Source: Schistosoma haematobium
Taxonomy: Eukaryota; Platyhelminthes; Trematoda; Strigeidida; Schistosomatidae
Direction: 5' to 3'
DNA length: 64,000 nt
Assembly (NCBI RefSeq): GCF_000699445.3
Contig: NC_067200.1
Coordinates: forward strand, 17,738,510-17,802,509
Shown here: piece after piece, positions 41,129 to 58,380 of the stretch
Position numbering within the stretch: the stretch's first letter is position 1
How the letters are laid out: every line of letters begins with the position of its first letter
Notes under the pieces: model-generated
The model's input: the letters and a program-made list of their open reading frames with translations, nothing else
Databases searched by the model: none
Told to the model about the DNA's origin: nothing
Program-made: the position numbers and the translations under genes

Positions 41129-41430
41129 CTCTTTTAGAGTTACTACCGGTCTAAATCCCGAAAAAAGGAGAAGGGTTGGCATGAGGTCAGCAACCTCATT
41201 CCTTAGAAAAAATCCTTGCTAAAAAGATGCTAACCAGATTAAACAAATTAAATTACTTCAACTCTGTCCTGGTTGTCGAAGGAAAAATTATTACACCTCA
41301 TGATGAAAGCCGAGATTCTTCGGAAGTCATGGGGCTGATTCACCTTCTAACAACGAGAGCAATCATTAATATAGGTACATGGAATGTCTAAACAATGTAG
41401 CAGATCGGAAGGACTAGTCAAATAGCCATG
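41129..41430 (+). mobile_element. RTE/SR2-type 5' end (5'UTR and start of endonuclease)
   Basis: Plus strand: ACTACCGGTCTAAATCCCG, CAGCAACCTCATTCC, CACCTCATGATGAAAGCCGA, then NIGTWNV, the start of an APE-type endonuclease, and a stop. A second partial 5'UTR copy (AAACGCTAACCATAATAAAC) follows at 41445. Joined head-to-head with the minus element at 41128. Confidence 0.65.
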
Positions 41431-42464
41431 TCGTAAACGACTTTGCCAAAAGAAACGCTAACCATAATAAACAAATTAAACCATCTTAGCACAACTGATT
41501 TGTTAACTAATCAAATAATGGCTTTAGTATTCTGATTAAATGTATGTTCGTAGAGTTCGTTGTATGTTGCCTGAATGATAAAATATTAGATGTAACCCCA
41601 TTAAAATTAAATTTAGTTGTAATTTATATTAAGAACCGAAACTATAAGACCAAAATCTAAGTTCTAGTTGACACTGCGCTAGATATCAAGAATGTTAACA
41701 CCTTAGTTACATCTAATATATCACCGAGTGGCATGAGTTGTTAGCTAACAATTGCTCTAATAAATCTATTGAATGGATGTAAAACAAAACTCTCGTTTTA
41801 GGCGACATTATTGTGTTAATGTGAGTTTACTTGATTTTGTAGAAGGGATTATGCTAGCCGGATAGTTCTATTACTTTATAGACGCGTCTCCTTGAATAAC
41901 ATTCAAAAGAAGAATGTAAGACAATTAACAGCTTAATTTTAGTAACACTGCCACATCAGAAATATCCTTCAAAATCATCCACACAGTTAAACAAAGTGCT
42001 TGTAAATCAAGATCTTGTCAACCGTGTAGACGTCAAACAATTCATTGTTTCATATTTAAACTCTGCTGACAAAAGCAACGTCTTCAAGCCCTCAACTTAC
42101 CATTGGTCTTAATAGGTTTTGTTTTCCTTACTCGATAGGCTAGTTGTTAATACTTTTTTTAATAATTTCTCATTTTATCATCTCCCTGTTTTTAGTTTAG
42201 TCTCCATTCTTTTCGTACTCATCAAGTGGACAATTGTTTTTGACGTACCTGTTTCTATTTGATTATCTTTCTCTAACTTCTTGATCATTACGCAACCCTT
42301 TCTGATGACTGAAATTTCCAAATGCTTTATTACATAATCCTTTTTTCTGTTTTTCAATGGATTCATTTACTTGGTAGATCATTATAAATACGAGTGTTGA
42401 GCAGAATGGCGTTGTGGAGATTGTTGAGTTTTTGATCGGGGTCATTAATCGATAAATGTTAGAT
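41431..42464. other. intergenic DNA, mostly unassigned
   Basis: Only a short RTE 5'UTR-like piece at 41445-41500 recognised. Confidence 0.4.
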
Positions 42465-42840
42465 AACCTTTGAAAACCTGGAAGCACTGAATGGTCGTTT
42501 GATCCTAATATGGTGTATCCACAACCCCACGCACTAATTGACCAGTGGAGCTAATCCGTGTCCGGTGTGAGATAGTTACCCACCGAAGACAATAGAAGAT
42601 GGTCGCGAAATATCGTGAATTGGTTGAAGTTAGACATTAAAACCGTTGGATGCCTGCTCAGTAGTCTAGAGGTTAATTGTTCGCGCGTGGTTCGGAGGTC
42701 CTGGGTTCTAATCCCACGTGTGGGGTCGTGAATGCACACTTCAGGGGGACCCCATATTAGGATGAAACAGCCGTCCAGTGCTTCTAGGTTTTCCATGGTG
42801 GTCTAGCTTCAGTTGACTCATGAATTCAACTATTAAATAG
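42465..42840 (+). repeat. family-B SINE
   Basis: Short minus tail at 42465, then a + unit with AGTAGTCTAGAGGTTAATTG, GGTCCTGGGTTCTAATCCC and ribozyme remnant CTTCAGGGGGACCCC. Confidence 0.65.
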
Positions 42841-43114
42841 TAACAAATTACACATATACGTTAATGAAATAATTAGTAGTATATATAGTTTTGTCAAATT
42901 ACTTTGCCATGGTTAATTGATTTAGCTATGTATCTATGTGGAATTAAATGTTTTTATAAAACACCTGAACACAAAGAAATAAGATAGACATAACAGATAC
43001 TTAGCACTATGTGACGATTTATTATATGTATAGAAGAAATTTTCTGAAGTCAGTAAATAATGTTACATCAGTCAGGAAGACTAAGTATTTAAGTAGATTA
43101 GCAAAGAATATATT

Positions 43115-43440
43115 CACAAAAATTCACTTGGTGTTGTTTGCCTGTATCTTTCAATTTTTGTTTAGGACTGCAATTGATCAGTCTCTTGTTGGCATATGTG
43201 CGTCCTGTCGAGATTGCCTCGAGATTGCTTCAGGGCACAAGGTTTATAAGCAACAGTGGATAGTGACTAGCAGTGGAATGGTGGTCGAGCGATTCGTCCT
43301 ATTTGGGACTTGTCAGTTGGATGCACCTGCTTTTCAGAGTAAACATGAACTCTGAGATGCAGATACGTTCAGCTGACAGGTTCCAAATAGGACGAATTGC
43401 GCGACATACATTTTACTGCTATTGACTATCCATCTTTACT
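43115..43440. repeat. family-A SINE inverted pair
   Basis: Upstream part + (TTCACTTGGTGTTGTTTGCC), then a minus ribozyme region and a + one; both cores have ACAAG or ACAGG and GAAT for GAAA. Confidence 0.65.
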
Positions 43441-44669
43441 TATATTCACAAATGGTTAATCGTTTTTGAAATTATTTTGCCAACATGTATATAAACAGAT
43501 TTTGTGGTGAATACTCGTTACAGGTTTTCATGAGATAGGCTTATTTTTAAAGTATAAGTAGACATATATTTCATGATTAAACAGTGGGAATGGGAACGTA
43601 GCCGGACATATGAAAATCCATAGAGGGTAAATGGTCTTTTTTTTCAACTTCTCATAAATGATATGGATTGGCTGTGATTATGATCTAAAGGCAATCTTGT
43701 TTCCGAGATAAGTATTCCCCCCCCCTTTACCGAACGCCAACAAAAGACACATTCGCAGATAATGGTCTTTTTACACTATTTGTTATCGTATATTTTGAGA
43801 AATTGACCATCATAGTGATGTCGATTTCCATGATTGGCCTTTCATTCTTCACACATGTTTCATGCAGAAATCATAAGCCTCTGAATGATCATCTTAGATT
43901 ATAAAGTGATGGGATGTTAAGCCCCTGTACATAATAAACTACTTGACATGTTATTCATCCTTTTGGCATCGGTTGCCAACACATATCATTCGGGAAATTA
44001 AATTGGCTTGACTGTCTGAAATGGACACATGAAATTTGTTGATTTAAATAACAAGAAACTTAAATTGGTGATAAATCCAAGATAGTATTGATTTCACCAA
44101 TCCGAAAGTACTTATTCCTATAGGGGTTTAAAACACCATTTTTGACTTATAGGAGAGGGGTGAGCACTAACAATAGAAGGTACAGGTCGAGTTAAAAATG
44201 TGTAAAGTGATACTAAGAAAGAAAACTAAACAAAGTAACATTTTGGTTAATGACCATAGACTCATACTATACAAATTCATTACGTCATAGTGTACATCAT
44301 TAATTGATATTCATGAATGTTAATGCTCATTGTTAAGATGACAACCAGAACAATTTAATGAGAGAACATTTAATCGATCCAATTCCCTGACAAAAGGTAT
44401 TTGAGGTGCTTTTGCATAAATATACCACTAGTTCGACAATACTTATCTTGTTTAATAGCCCATCAAACTTGTATCCAACTTAACATGTGACTCTGAGATA
44501 GCATACAACACTTATCTTTTTTTTTATTAAGGATACTAAATCCCCAATTACAATGTATAAGAAAGAAGTTCATCTTAAAATTCATAAACTGTTTTGAGGT
44601 AGTTTATATTCATTGATGTTTAGTACAAATTAATTCAATGTGGACTTTATTAGTTTGCTTTTCAATATG
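43441..44669. other. intergenic DNA, nothing recognised
   Basis: A C-run at 43718 and no exon-like frame. Confidence 0.45.
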
Positions 44670-45005
44670 TTTTCGTTATACTGTGGTGTGTGCTACTTAT
44701 ATCAACATAAGTAGTAAATAATGGTAGTCAGAAATAGGATGTCTGGCAACAGAAGGTCAAGAAGATCGAGGAGGGAAGAATCGGGACAGAAAGTAATTGG
44801 TATGGAAATGCAAGAACAATGAAGTCTGAGACGATTGACTGATATTTGCAAAACGAATAGTCGAGTATGAGACAAATGACATTTTGCAAATGAAGTGTTC
44901 ACTGTATGATTCTGAGATTTCACTAGAATGTTCTGTAGTTTTGTGTTCGTTTACATTAGGTTGTCCCCACTTGTGTTCTCGTTCATTACAATACTACATA
45001 ATGTA
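44670..45005 (+). repeat. family-D1 repeat, uninterrupted
   Basis: GTGTGCTACTTATATCAACA, GGCAACAGAAGGTCAAGAAG, GACGATTGACTGATATTTGC, GTTGTCCCCACTTGTGTTC; used as reference for the interrupted copy at 9001-9615. Confidence 0.65.
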
Positions 45006-45189
45006 CTTTGGTTTTTCGTTGAAGCGATCGTTTTTCTTTAATTCATGATCAGTATTTAATTGAAGTTGTATTAATCTTCTTCTGTTTTTACCAAATAAAT
45101 ATTATTTACCAAGAATCGTCTTTTATTGTAACCAAAGTTAAACAAACTACAAGTTGTAATCACCTGGTGTACAAATGTAATTGAACGTT

Positions 45190-45715
45190 ATTTTTTATTT
45201 ATTTAAACACATAAACATTCGTACAAGGAGGCATCAAATAAATATGTGCCACATAAAACATTCGATTTGTGTGAGTGCTGGGATGTTGACTGAGTGCCCA
45301 AAATGAAGCAGGTGGTTTTCTCAAAAGGCCACACCCCAAGCCTTCGACAGGAAGGTCTGATCCATAAGACAGCGAAGCAACGTAAGGAGATGCACTCCCA
45401 TGGTAGCAGGTAACCAACCATTGGTTCATACACCATTTATTCGCTCGGGATCCTGAAGCATATGTGCACCATTGGTTTAGAATTAGGGTTTCCCAACTCT
45501 CCTAGGTGGATCCTCCATATCTATCAACCTGGTTGAAGCGACGGACATTCGCCTTCCGTCTTCTCAATTTCGTAAACAACAGTAATGTCGCGAGAGAGCA
45601 GCGAGTAAAACTTTTCTGTTAGTGGTTGTATACTCATGATCATGTGAGAGCATTTTTCGAGGGAGAGCTGATTTTCCTCACCCTCGGCCGTACCAGGGCA
45701 TTTGAGGGCCCTGGT
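45190..45715 (+). repeat. family-C interspersed repeat, full-length copy
   Basis: Same order and length as 6965-7490, ending CGGCCGTACCAGGGCATTTG. Confidence 0.65.
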
Positions 45716-45859
45716 TATTGTTGTTATTGTAAACAGACTGTTATATCCTGACGAGAATACTGAATGGTAAATGTTGAGGTCCATTTACGGACTAATATTA
45801 TACATATATTCTTATTGTATAACTGTTAATTAACTAAACTATGCATATTATTATACAAT

Positions 45860-46200
45860 TTACCATTCTTGAATTATCCCCAGTCTATTAATTACAGTCT
45901 CCCACATTCACAGCCACTTTTGACTAGATCTTGTACAAATATTATTTTCTATTTTATGGTATGATGTGGTTTATTTGGTTGGTATATAAAACCTAGTATG
46001 TTTGAAATATGATGATTCATATCGCAGAGGCTTAGATCGATGTTCTGAACTCTGAGCTAGGTAGGAAGCAGGACCGATGAGGACACTAGATTGCTCGTAC
46101 GGGTTTTATGCATCATTGGTTCGGTCGATAATTCACTGTTCTCTAATTGGCGGTATGATTACGTCATATATTCACAGGGACACAAAGCCACCAGTTATAA
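45860..46200 (+). repeat. LTR-like repeat related to the solo LTR at 9119
   Basis: GGTATGATGTGGTTTATTTG, GGTATATAAAACCTAGTATG and TGAAATATGATGATTCATA in + orientation. Confidence 0.55.
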
Positions 46201-46659
46201 CACAGATGATATTCTGAAAACTATATAAAATCATTTTTACCTGAGCTTTTCAATTGATGTCAAATAAAAAGAATCTAATTTTAAATGTCCCAACACTGAA
46301 CATTTAAGTGGGTGATATTCAAACCAATCACTATTCTGTTAATTAATACACATTCTGATTAATATTAGATCCTATGAGAATTTACATAAAATGGTAGTTA
46401 ACAACGGATAGAAATACTATTCTGTAAAGCCTTCAATCATTAAACACTCGATGAATACATGGAAGACTATATCCCTCCAAAACAAAAAAATGTTAACTGT
46501 TTTCCATAACATTTTCAATAGTCAGTAACTGTGTCGTATCCAACATTTCCAACTATTTAACAGTTGCTTTGATGAGTGACTACTGTATACTGGAGATCTA
46601 GCTGATCGACCACTTTAGCTAATCAATCAGTTTTTAGTGAATTAGTTACTGAGATAGTT

Positions 46660-46978
46660 ATGAGAGATAGTAACTCACTGAAGACAATGGTGGATGTGTC
46701 GTTCGATATCGTGGATTGGTTGCAGTTAGACATTAACACCGCTGGGAGCCGGCCAGCTCAGTAGTCTGATGGTTAGGCGCTCGCGTGCGAGACTGACAGA
46801 TCGCGGGTTCAAATCTCCCGAGGCGGGGCCGTGGATGTGCACTGCTGAGAAGTCCCATACAAGGACGGAACGGCCATCCAATGCTTCTAGGTTTTCCATG
46901 GTGGTCTGGCTTCAATTGACTCATGATCTCAACTATAAAAATACTATAATATCCACAAAACCCCTTCTGATATTAAAT
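46660..46978 (+). repeat. family-B SINE, full length
   Basis: GAGATAGTAACTCACTGAAG leader, AGTAGTCTGATGGTTAGGCG A box, GGGTTCAAATCTCC B box, ribozyme CTGAGAAG...GACGGAAC, defective. Confidence 0.7.
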
Positions 46979-47056
46979 TAGTTACTTGACGATAAAGATT
47001 GCAGTAACTTTTGAAGATCTTGGAGTTTACTCAGAAATGATTTTTCTTAATTATAG

Positions 47057-47236
47057 CAGGATGGAGATGAAAAGTGTGTTAATAGACATTTTATAGTGTT
47101 TGGATCCCAAGAACTTTATAGGTATTTGATTAAAGAAGAACTCATCCTTCACGGTGAGACTACAGAGAAACAAATGCTTCCTGCTTGTCATTGCCAAAAA
47201 GAAATGACTCCAAATGCGGATACAGTGTATATTGAG
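47057..47236 (+). CDS. orphan 60-codon exon of an unidentified gene
   Basis: Acceptor ttttcttaattatag and donor GAG|GTAATC bound exactly 60 codons in phase 0. The frame reads QDGDEKCVNRHFIVFGSQEL, YRYLIKEELILHGETTEKQM, LPACHCQKEMTPNADTVYIE. Composition is protein-like (mixed charge, CHC motif, no repeats), unlike surrounding repeat DNA. I do not recognise the family and found no partner exon with confidence. It may be one exon of a + strand gene with long introns, or a relic. Confidence 0.5.
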
Positions 47237-47394
47237 GTAATCGTTCATGGTTTACATATTTCAACTAGAGAATTGCTGTCAAACAAATAATAAAACTGTA
47301 CAGTTTACCATTTATTAGCATGGGCCCCTAAAAATCTAAATATAGTTTTCTAGTGTGATGTCTTTTTCAAACGTCAGGATAGTCTAAAATGCAT

Positions 47395-48035
47395 TTTGTA
47401 TTGTTTACTTGAATCTTCACATTGATGTATAAGACTGCAATTGATCAGTCTCTTATTAGCAGAACTACATCTCGTGCGGATTGCCTCGATATTGTCACTA
47501 GGTCGTAAGCACTATATGTAGAGATGGATGGTGGCTAGCAGTGAAATCCAAAATGCAAGTCTCGTCCTATTTGGGACTTGTCAGCTGAATGTACCTGTAT
47601 CTCAGAGTTGATATTCACTCCTGGAATCGAAGACAGGACCTTCAGTCAAGTGTGAGAACACTCAGCCTCTAGACCACTAAGCGGGCATCCGATGGTTTTA
47701 ATATCTAACTTCGATCTTTCATTCATTATCTGAGATAGGTAACTGTCTCATATCCGACACAGATTGGACTCCACTGGTTTCAGCTTCTCATTAGAACTGT
47801 AAGAAATCTATCTTGAAGCCAGTCACCCGTAAGCACATGATTATTGCACAAGATCATGGCCAATTGAAGTTACACATTAAGTATCCGTGCGCGAGACTGA
47901 AGATCTCTGATTTGAGTCATTTTTTTGCACTTCCGAGGAGTACTGTACCGAGACAAAACGTCCATTCAATGCTTCCACATTTTCACTGATCTTCTACTTT
48001 AAATCGACTTATGAATTCAACTAATAAAACATTCT
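47395..48035. repeat. family-A fragment followed by family-B fragments
   Basis: 47395-47640 A-type with minus ribozyme remnant; 47640-47850 B-type leader on -; 47880-48035 B-type + tail. All decayed. Confidence 0.55.
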
Positions 48036-48238
48036 ATCAAATATCATTGCTACATTTTTATTCAGAATAAATAATGTGGAATTAGTGAAATACTTTGTAG
48101 AATGTTTCAGAAAATAATCATGATTGACAGTATAAAAAGCATCTTAACTGTTGTGAATGAAATAGAAATTGGTAATTTACTATTATACAGTGATCATTTA
48201 ATAACTTTATAATTCCATATAGCTCAATGAAGGTGTTC

Positions 48239-48285
48239 ATGTGTATGCGTATGTGTATGTGAATGTGTGTGTGTGTGTGTGCGTG
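48239..48285. repeat. (GT)n microsatellite
   Basis: Imperfect GT run. Confidence 0.9.
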
Positions 48286-48699
48286 TTTGAGTTAGTTTTA
48301 ACAATGACTATAATGGTTGATTGTTAAACATCTCACGGTGTCATGCTTATTCAACATATCTAATTCTATTATTATTACTATTACTATGGGAATTCATTGA
48401 AACTCTCTATGATTTATTCTGTCAATCATTGAATAGGAAATATCTGTGAGAAAAAAAAAAAAGAAAAGAATTATAGAATATTATCATAGTGATTGTGTTT
48501 CTGTTGACTTTATCCTCTTTCATATATGAATTACCTTTTTGATAATCACTTTTTTGTAATGAATATATAGAAGAATAAATATGTTAACTGTCGATTAAAT
48601 GATAGCGGATACATAATTGCCTGCACTTCTCTATGTATTATAAATAGTTTAATTGATGAGAATATAAACCAATGAAAAGTAGAAGAGAGTTTACTTTTC

Positions 48700-49285
48700 T
48701 GAATAGTTTAAAGTTTAGGATTGTAATTGATCAGTCTCTTATTGATATATGTGTATCGTATGCGGATTGCCCCGATATTGTCATCAAAGATGGATGGTCG
48801 CTAACACTGGAATTCAGGATGCATGTTTCGTCCTATTTAGAATTCGTCGGCTATATGTTACTTGAATCTCAGAGTTGACGTTCACTTAGCTACTACTACT
48901 ACTACTACTACTGAGTCCTGATAGCCACTTGCTTGTGTAATGGGGTGAAGTTTAAATTCACTTGGTATTGTTTACCTGAATCTTCCCATTGATGTTTGGC
49001 ACTGCAATTGATCAGTCTCTTATTGATATATATGCATCCTGTGCAGGTTGCCTACATATTGTCATTGAGTCACAAGTATTTTAAGCAGAAATGGATGGTG
49101 GCTACAAATGGAATCCAGGATGCACTAAGTGGATCGTGTGATGACACTTGAAGCGGACAGTACTGGAGTCGAGTCTCGAAGAAAATATCAACCCTAGGAT
49201 GCAGATACATTCAGCTGACCAGTTCCAACTGAGACGAAACGCGCGGCCTTGATTTCACTGCTAGCCACCATTTATCTTTGCTCAG
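48700..49285 (+). repeat. two family-A SINE pieces
   Basis: 48700-48900 and 48950-49285, each with GATCAGTCTCTTATTGATAT. The second ends in a + ribozyme region CTGACCAG...GACGAAACGCGCG with the core broken at G8. A short (CTA)n lies between. Confidence 0.6.
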
Positions 49286-49709
49286 TTATAGAGATCTGTT
49301 GTGAATAGTTTTCAAGTAGCTCTTTCAACAAGATTGATATTAACTGATGGACCACTGAAAACTGTAGAACACTGTGCAAGTTATCCAACCCAATGAGTAT
49401 AAAGAGAGATGGATAGGGTCTTTGATAAACATGTTAAATAGATAGTTCAATACTTTATGTATGAAGAAGGTTAAGACAATCCCTATGATTATTTGATTTT
49501 CACATACACTAAACACATTTTATCAATGAGGGCTTAGTAACAAACCTACAGAAATACTACTAGAAAAACTTGAATGTTTTCATGCCAACGATTTCGCCTC
49601 CACTACTATTCGGTAACTAGAGTTTTTTTAAAAACAGTTTGCTAAATTTGAAATAGTCAGAAACTTATACGAGTGGATTTGAATAAATTGCTCAAACAAT
49701 AATACGTTT

Positions 49710-50075
49710 TTAATAGTTGAATTCATGAGTCAACTTAAGCTTGACCACCACTGAAAACCTGGAAGCATTGGATAGACGTTTCGTCCTAAAATAGAACTCC
49801 TCAGCAATGTGCACTCACGATCCCGCACCAAAGGGACTCGAATAAAGGACCCTCGGTCTCGCACGTTAACGCTCAACCTCTAGAACACTGAGCTGGCATC
49901 CAATGGTGTCAATGTCTAAATTTGATTGATCCATGATCTTGCGCAATCACTCATTGATTGTCTAAAGTGGATAAATGTCTCATATCCGATACGGATTGGA
50001 CTTCAATGGTCACGGCTTCTCACTAGAACTGTAGGAAATCCATCTTGAAGCCAGTCACTAGTGAGAAAAAACCTT
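49710..50075 (-). repeat. family-B SINE
   Basis: Minus unit with CTGAGGA and GAAA present, but helix III (CGTCTATC) cannot pair, so ribozyme activity is unlikely. Confidence 0.65.
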
Positions 50076-50534
50076 CATTTTATTAATAATTTACTTAACA
50101 CCGTATTTCATGCATTTCTATTCAATGCCATGATAACAATGACACGGACTGTTGATTGGCTATACAGAAGCATAAATTAACTACCCAGTACTTCTTAAGG
50201 TTCAGTAGTTACTTATTATATATGAGCTAATAACCATATACATGTATTCCGCTGAATTATCTTTAATTCTTGATCAGTCTTACTATGAGTGCCTTTAGTT
50301 AAATTCGTATTTACATACACAATCATCAACGTTATAATTGTCACTCTCTGAATACGATGACGCTTCATTAAGTAGTTTTTCACCACAGTCTTACCATTAC
50401 AGAGTGATTCGGCTAAATTATATTACATTTCAGTAACTCTAGATTTGTGTCTATTAGTTCAGATCTAAATCAGTGAATAACTCAAATTATGCTGGAACAA
50501 AGATGACAATTCAAGCAAATAAAGTCAAACAGAG

Positions 50535-50935
50535 AGGGGTTTTACGGATATTACAGTAACTTTAATAGTTGAATTCACGAGTCAATTAAAGATAGACCAC
50601 CATGGAAAACCTAGAAGCATTTGATGGTCGTTTCGCCCTGGTATGAGACTCCTCAGAAGTGTGCATCCACGGCTCCACCCATGGGATTCGAAACCAGAAT
50701 CTCTCGGTCTAGCGCGCAAGCGCTTAACTTGTAGACCAATGAGTTGGTTGGCGTCTAACTTCAACTAATCCACGGAATTGAGCGACACATCCACCATTGT
50801 CTTCAGTGAGTTACTATCTCACAACAGACCCGGTTGAACTCCACTGGTCACTGCTTCCATTAGAACTCCAAGAAATACTTCATGGAGACAGTCACTAGTG
50901 ACCATATGATGATTATAATCACAGAAGCCAGTATA
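50535..50935 (-). repeat. family-B SINE, full length
   Basis: Minus unit from the GGGGTTTTACGGATAT tail to the CACTAGTGACCATATGATGA leader; ribozyme core CTGAGGA is followed by weakened stem II (GTCTCATACCAGGGC). Confidence 0.65.
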
Positions 50936-51399
50936 AATTATTACATGTTATACACATTTATTAACCTCAAAATGAGTGTTAAGATAACAGTGTGTTTGTA
51001 ATCTTACTGAACTCTGTTATACATAATGTGACTGAACAATATGTTATTAAAATATGCACAGAATAATTAACCACTATGATAATCATTGATTCAAACTTCA
51101 GTGTTGTCCATTATGAAGAATTACTGAAGTTTCTTCCTTCTTCTATATCATGAGTTTCTGATAAAGCACAACATATTAGTATTTGTATTAATGAAACAAT
51201 TTTGATCTCAATCAATTCTTATGAATCCTCACATTATTTCAATCACTAAACAATGTCCACTGAAAGGGTAACTTCAGATAAGTACTGCCTTTTTCATACA
51301 ATTCCAAATCTATCACTTCTATATTTGAATTGAACAAGGGTTTAAGGTATAGCTTAAAATTATAAAAAAAGTGTTTTCTTTCCCGTCTTTTAATCATAT

Positions 51400-51690
51400 T
51401 GTGGTGTATGCTACTGATGTCGACAGATATTAGTAGTATGTATCGTCATCGAAAATGAAATGTCTGGCGGTAGAAGATTAAGAAGATCAAAGAAAAGAGA
51501 GCGCGAACAGAAAATGATTGATGTGGAAATGAAAGAACAATCAAATCTGAGACGATTGATTGACATTTTGCAAACGAAGTATTTACTGTATGGTTCTTAG
51601 ATTTTCCTAAGAGATTCTATAAATTGTGTGTTCACATACGTTTGATTGTCCCCATTTGTATGTTCTCGTTTACTACATTCATTACATAGA
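51400..51690 (+). repeat. family-D1 repeat
   Basis: Parallel to 44670-45005: GTGTATGCTACTGATGTCGA, GCGGTAGAAGATTAAGAAGA, GACGATTGATTGACATTTTG. Confidence 0.6.
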
Positions 51691-51776
51691 TACTATTTAG
51701 GATTTAGGATCATTAAATGGTCTTATATTCTAAGGAATGTTTTCGAATAACAGAAAATGTTGTTAAAATACATTCT

Positions 51777-51973
51777 ATAGTTGAATTCATGAGTAAATTG
51801 AAGCTAGAACACCATGGAGAACCTGAAAGCACTGGACGGCCATTTCGTTCTAGTATGAGACTCCTCAGGACGAAACGGTCGTCCAATACTTCCAGGCTTT
51901 CCATAGTGTTCTACCTTCAATTAATTCATGAATTCAACTATAAATTTACTAAAATCTCCACAAAATACCCCCC
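51777..51973. repeat. family-B tail inverted pair, host of an RTE insertion
   Basis: Minus tail to 51867 abuts a + tail, the ribozyme centre being deleted. The + tail is split at 51985 by the RTE element and continues after 52981. Confidence 0.65.
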
Positions 51974-51985
51974 TTCTGATAAAAT

Positions 51986-52969
51986 GCAAAGTCGTGCATG
52001 AAGGACAGCTGACAGATGCATTCCAAGTAAGGACCGGAGTCAGACAAGGCTGTTTACTCTCCCCCTTCCTCTTTCTTCTGGTGGTCGACTGGATTATGAA
52101 GACCTCGACATCTGAAGGAAAACACGGAATACAATGGACAGCTCAGAACCAATTAAACGATTTGGACTTCGCAGATGACCTAGCCCTCCTATCACGTACA
52201 CACGAACAGATGCAGATGAAGACAGCCAGTGTCGCAGCAGTCTCTGCATCAGTAGGCCTCAGCATACACAAAGGGAAAACCAAGGTCCTTAAATATAACA
52301 CGGAGAACAGCAATCCAGTCACTCTTGATGGCGAAACTCTGAAAGATGTAGAATCCTTCACATACCTGGGAAGCATAATCGATTAACAAGGAGGTTCAGA
52401 TGCAGACGTAAAGGCGAGGATTGGCAAAGCAAGGGTCGCATTCCTACAACTGAAGAACATATGGAACTCAAAACAACTTTCAACCAATATCAAAGTGAGA
52501 ATCTTCAATACGAACGTCAAGGCAGTTCTACTGTATGGAGCTGAAACTTGGAGAACTACAACAACCATCATAAAGAAGGTGCAAGTATTTATAAATAGCT
52601 GTCTACGCAAGATACTCAACATCCATTGGCCGGATACCATCAGCAAAAGCCTTCTGTGGGAGAGGACAAATCAGCTTCCAGCTGAAGAAGAAATTAGGAA
52701 AAGACGATGGAAATGGATAGGACATACATTAGGCAAATCACCAAACTGCATCACGAGGCAAGCCCTAACTTGGAATCCTGAAGGGAAGCGAAAAAGAGGA
52801 AGGCCAAAGAACACATTGCGTCGGATAATAAAAGCAGATATGAAAACGATGAATTACAACTGGACGGAGCTAGAAAGGATTGCCCAGGACAGGGTTGGGT
52901 GGCGAATGCTGGTGAGCGGCCTATGTTCCTTCACGAGGAGTAACAGGAGTAAGTAAGTAAGTAAGTAAG
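51986..52969 (+). mobile_element. RTE/SR2-type 3' half with 12-bp TSD
   Basis: Encodes RTGVRQGCLLSPFLFLLVVD, NDLDFADDLALLSRTHEQMQ (FADD catalytic motif), FTYLGSIID, a single in-frame TAA at 52384 where related copies have GAA, then [14 protein letters not shown] and [12 protein letters not shown], ending in (GTAA)n. Flanks TTCTGATAAAAT at 51974-51985 and 52970-52981 are a perfect target duplication. 5'-truncated and not autonomous, but recent. Confidence 0.88.
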
Positions 52970-53006
52970 TTCTGATAAAATACATTCTGTTTAAAACAAT
53001 CTAAAA

Positions 53007-53012
53007 TTTATT
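53007..53012 (-). terminator. putative polyadenylation signal of the BarH-like gene
   Basis: TTTATT on + (AATAAA on -) about 48 nt after the stop codon, only about 40 nt before the end of an inserted RTE element. Confidence 0.45.
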
Positions 53013-53059
53013 TTGTAACCATTAAGAAATATATATATATATACCAACAGTTGAATAAT

Positions 53060-57802
<4,743 letters not shown>

Positions 57803-57837
57803 CTTATATGAATAAAAGAAAAGAAAAAAGAAGGAAT

Positions 57838-58380
57838 TTCATGAGTCATCATGGAACACTTCGAAGTATTGGACGGCCGTTTCGTCCTAGTGTTGGACTC
57901 CTCGGCAGTGCGATTCCATGAGCCCACCTCATGAGATTCGAACTCAGGACCCTCCAAAGATTAATACCATTGGATGCTAGCTTAGTGATCTAACTTCAAC
58001 TAGTCCGCGAAGTTGTACCACCGTTCACCATTGTATTCAATGAGTTACTCTCTCATAATAGACCCGGTTGAACTCCACTAGTCACAGCTTCTCATTAGAA
58101 CTCTAGGAAATACCTCTTGAAGCCTGTCACTAGTGAGCATATGTTGATTAGTATCAGAAGAGATTTTGTGGATATGATGGTAATTTTAATAGTTGAGATC
58201 ATGAGTCAATTGAAGCTAGACCATTATGGTAAACCTGGAAACACTAGATGGCCGTTTCGGCGCATCCACGACCACGCCCCACGCGGTTCGAACCCAGGAC
58301 CTAGCGATCTCACGTGAGGACGCTTAACTTTTAGATCACTGATCTGGTATGTTTAACTTCAACCAAACCACGAAGACGTA
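57838..58380 (-). repeat. family-B SINE, two consecutive minus units
   Basis: First unit 57838-58150 (core CCGAGGA, broken); second 58190-58380 with the ribozyme deleted and B box CGGTTCGAACCC on +. Confidence 0.7.
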
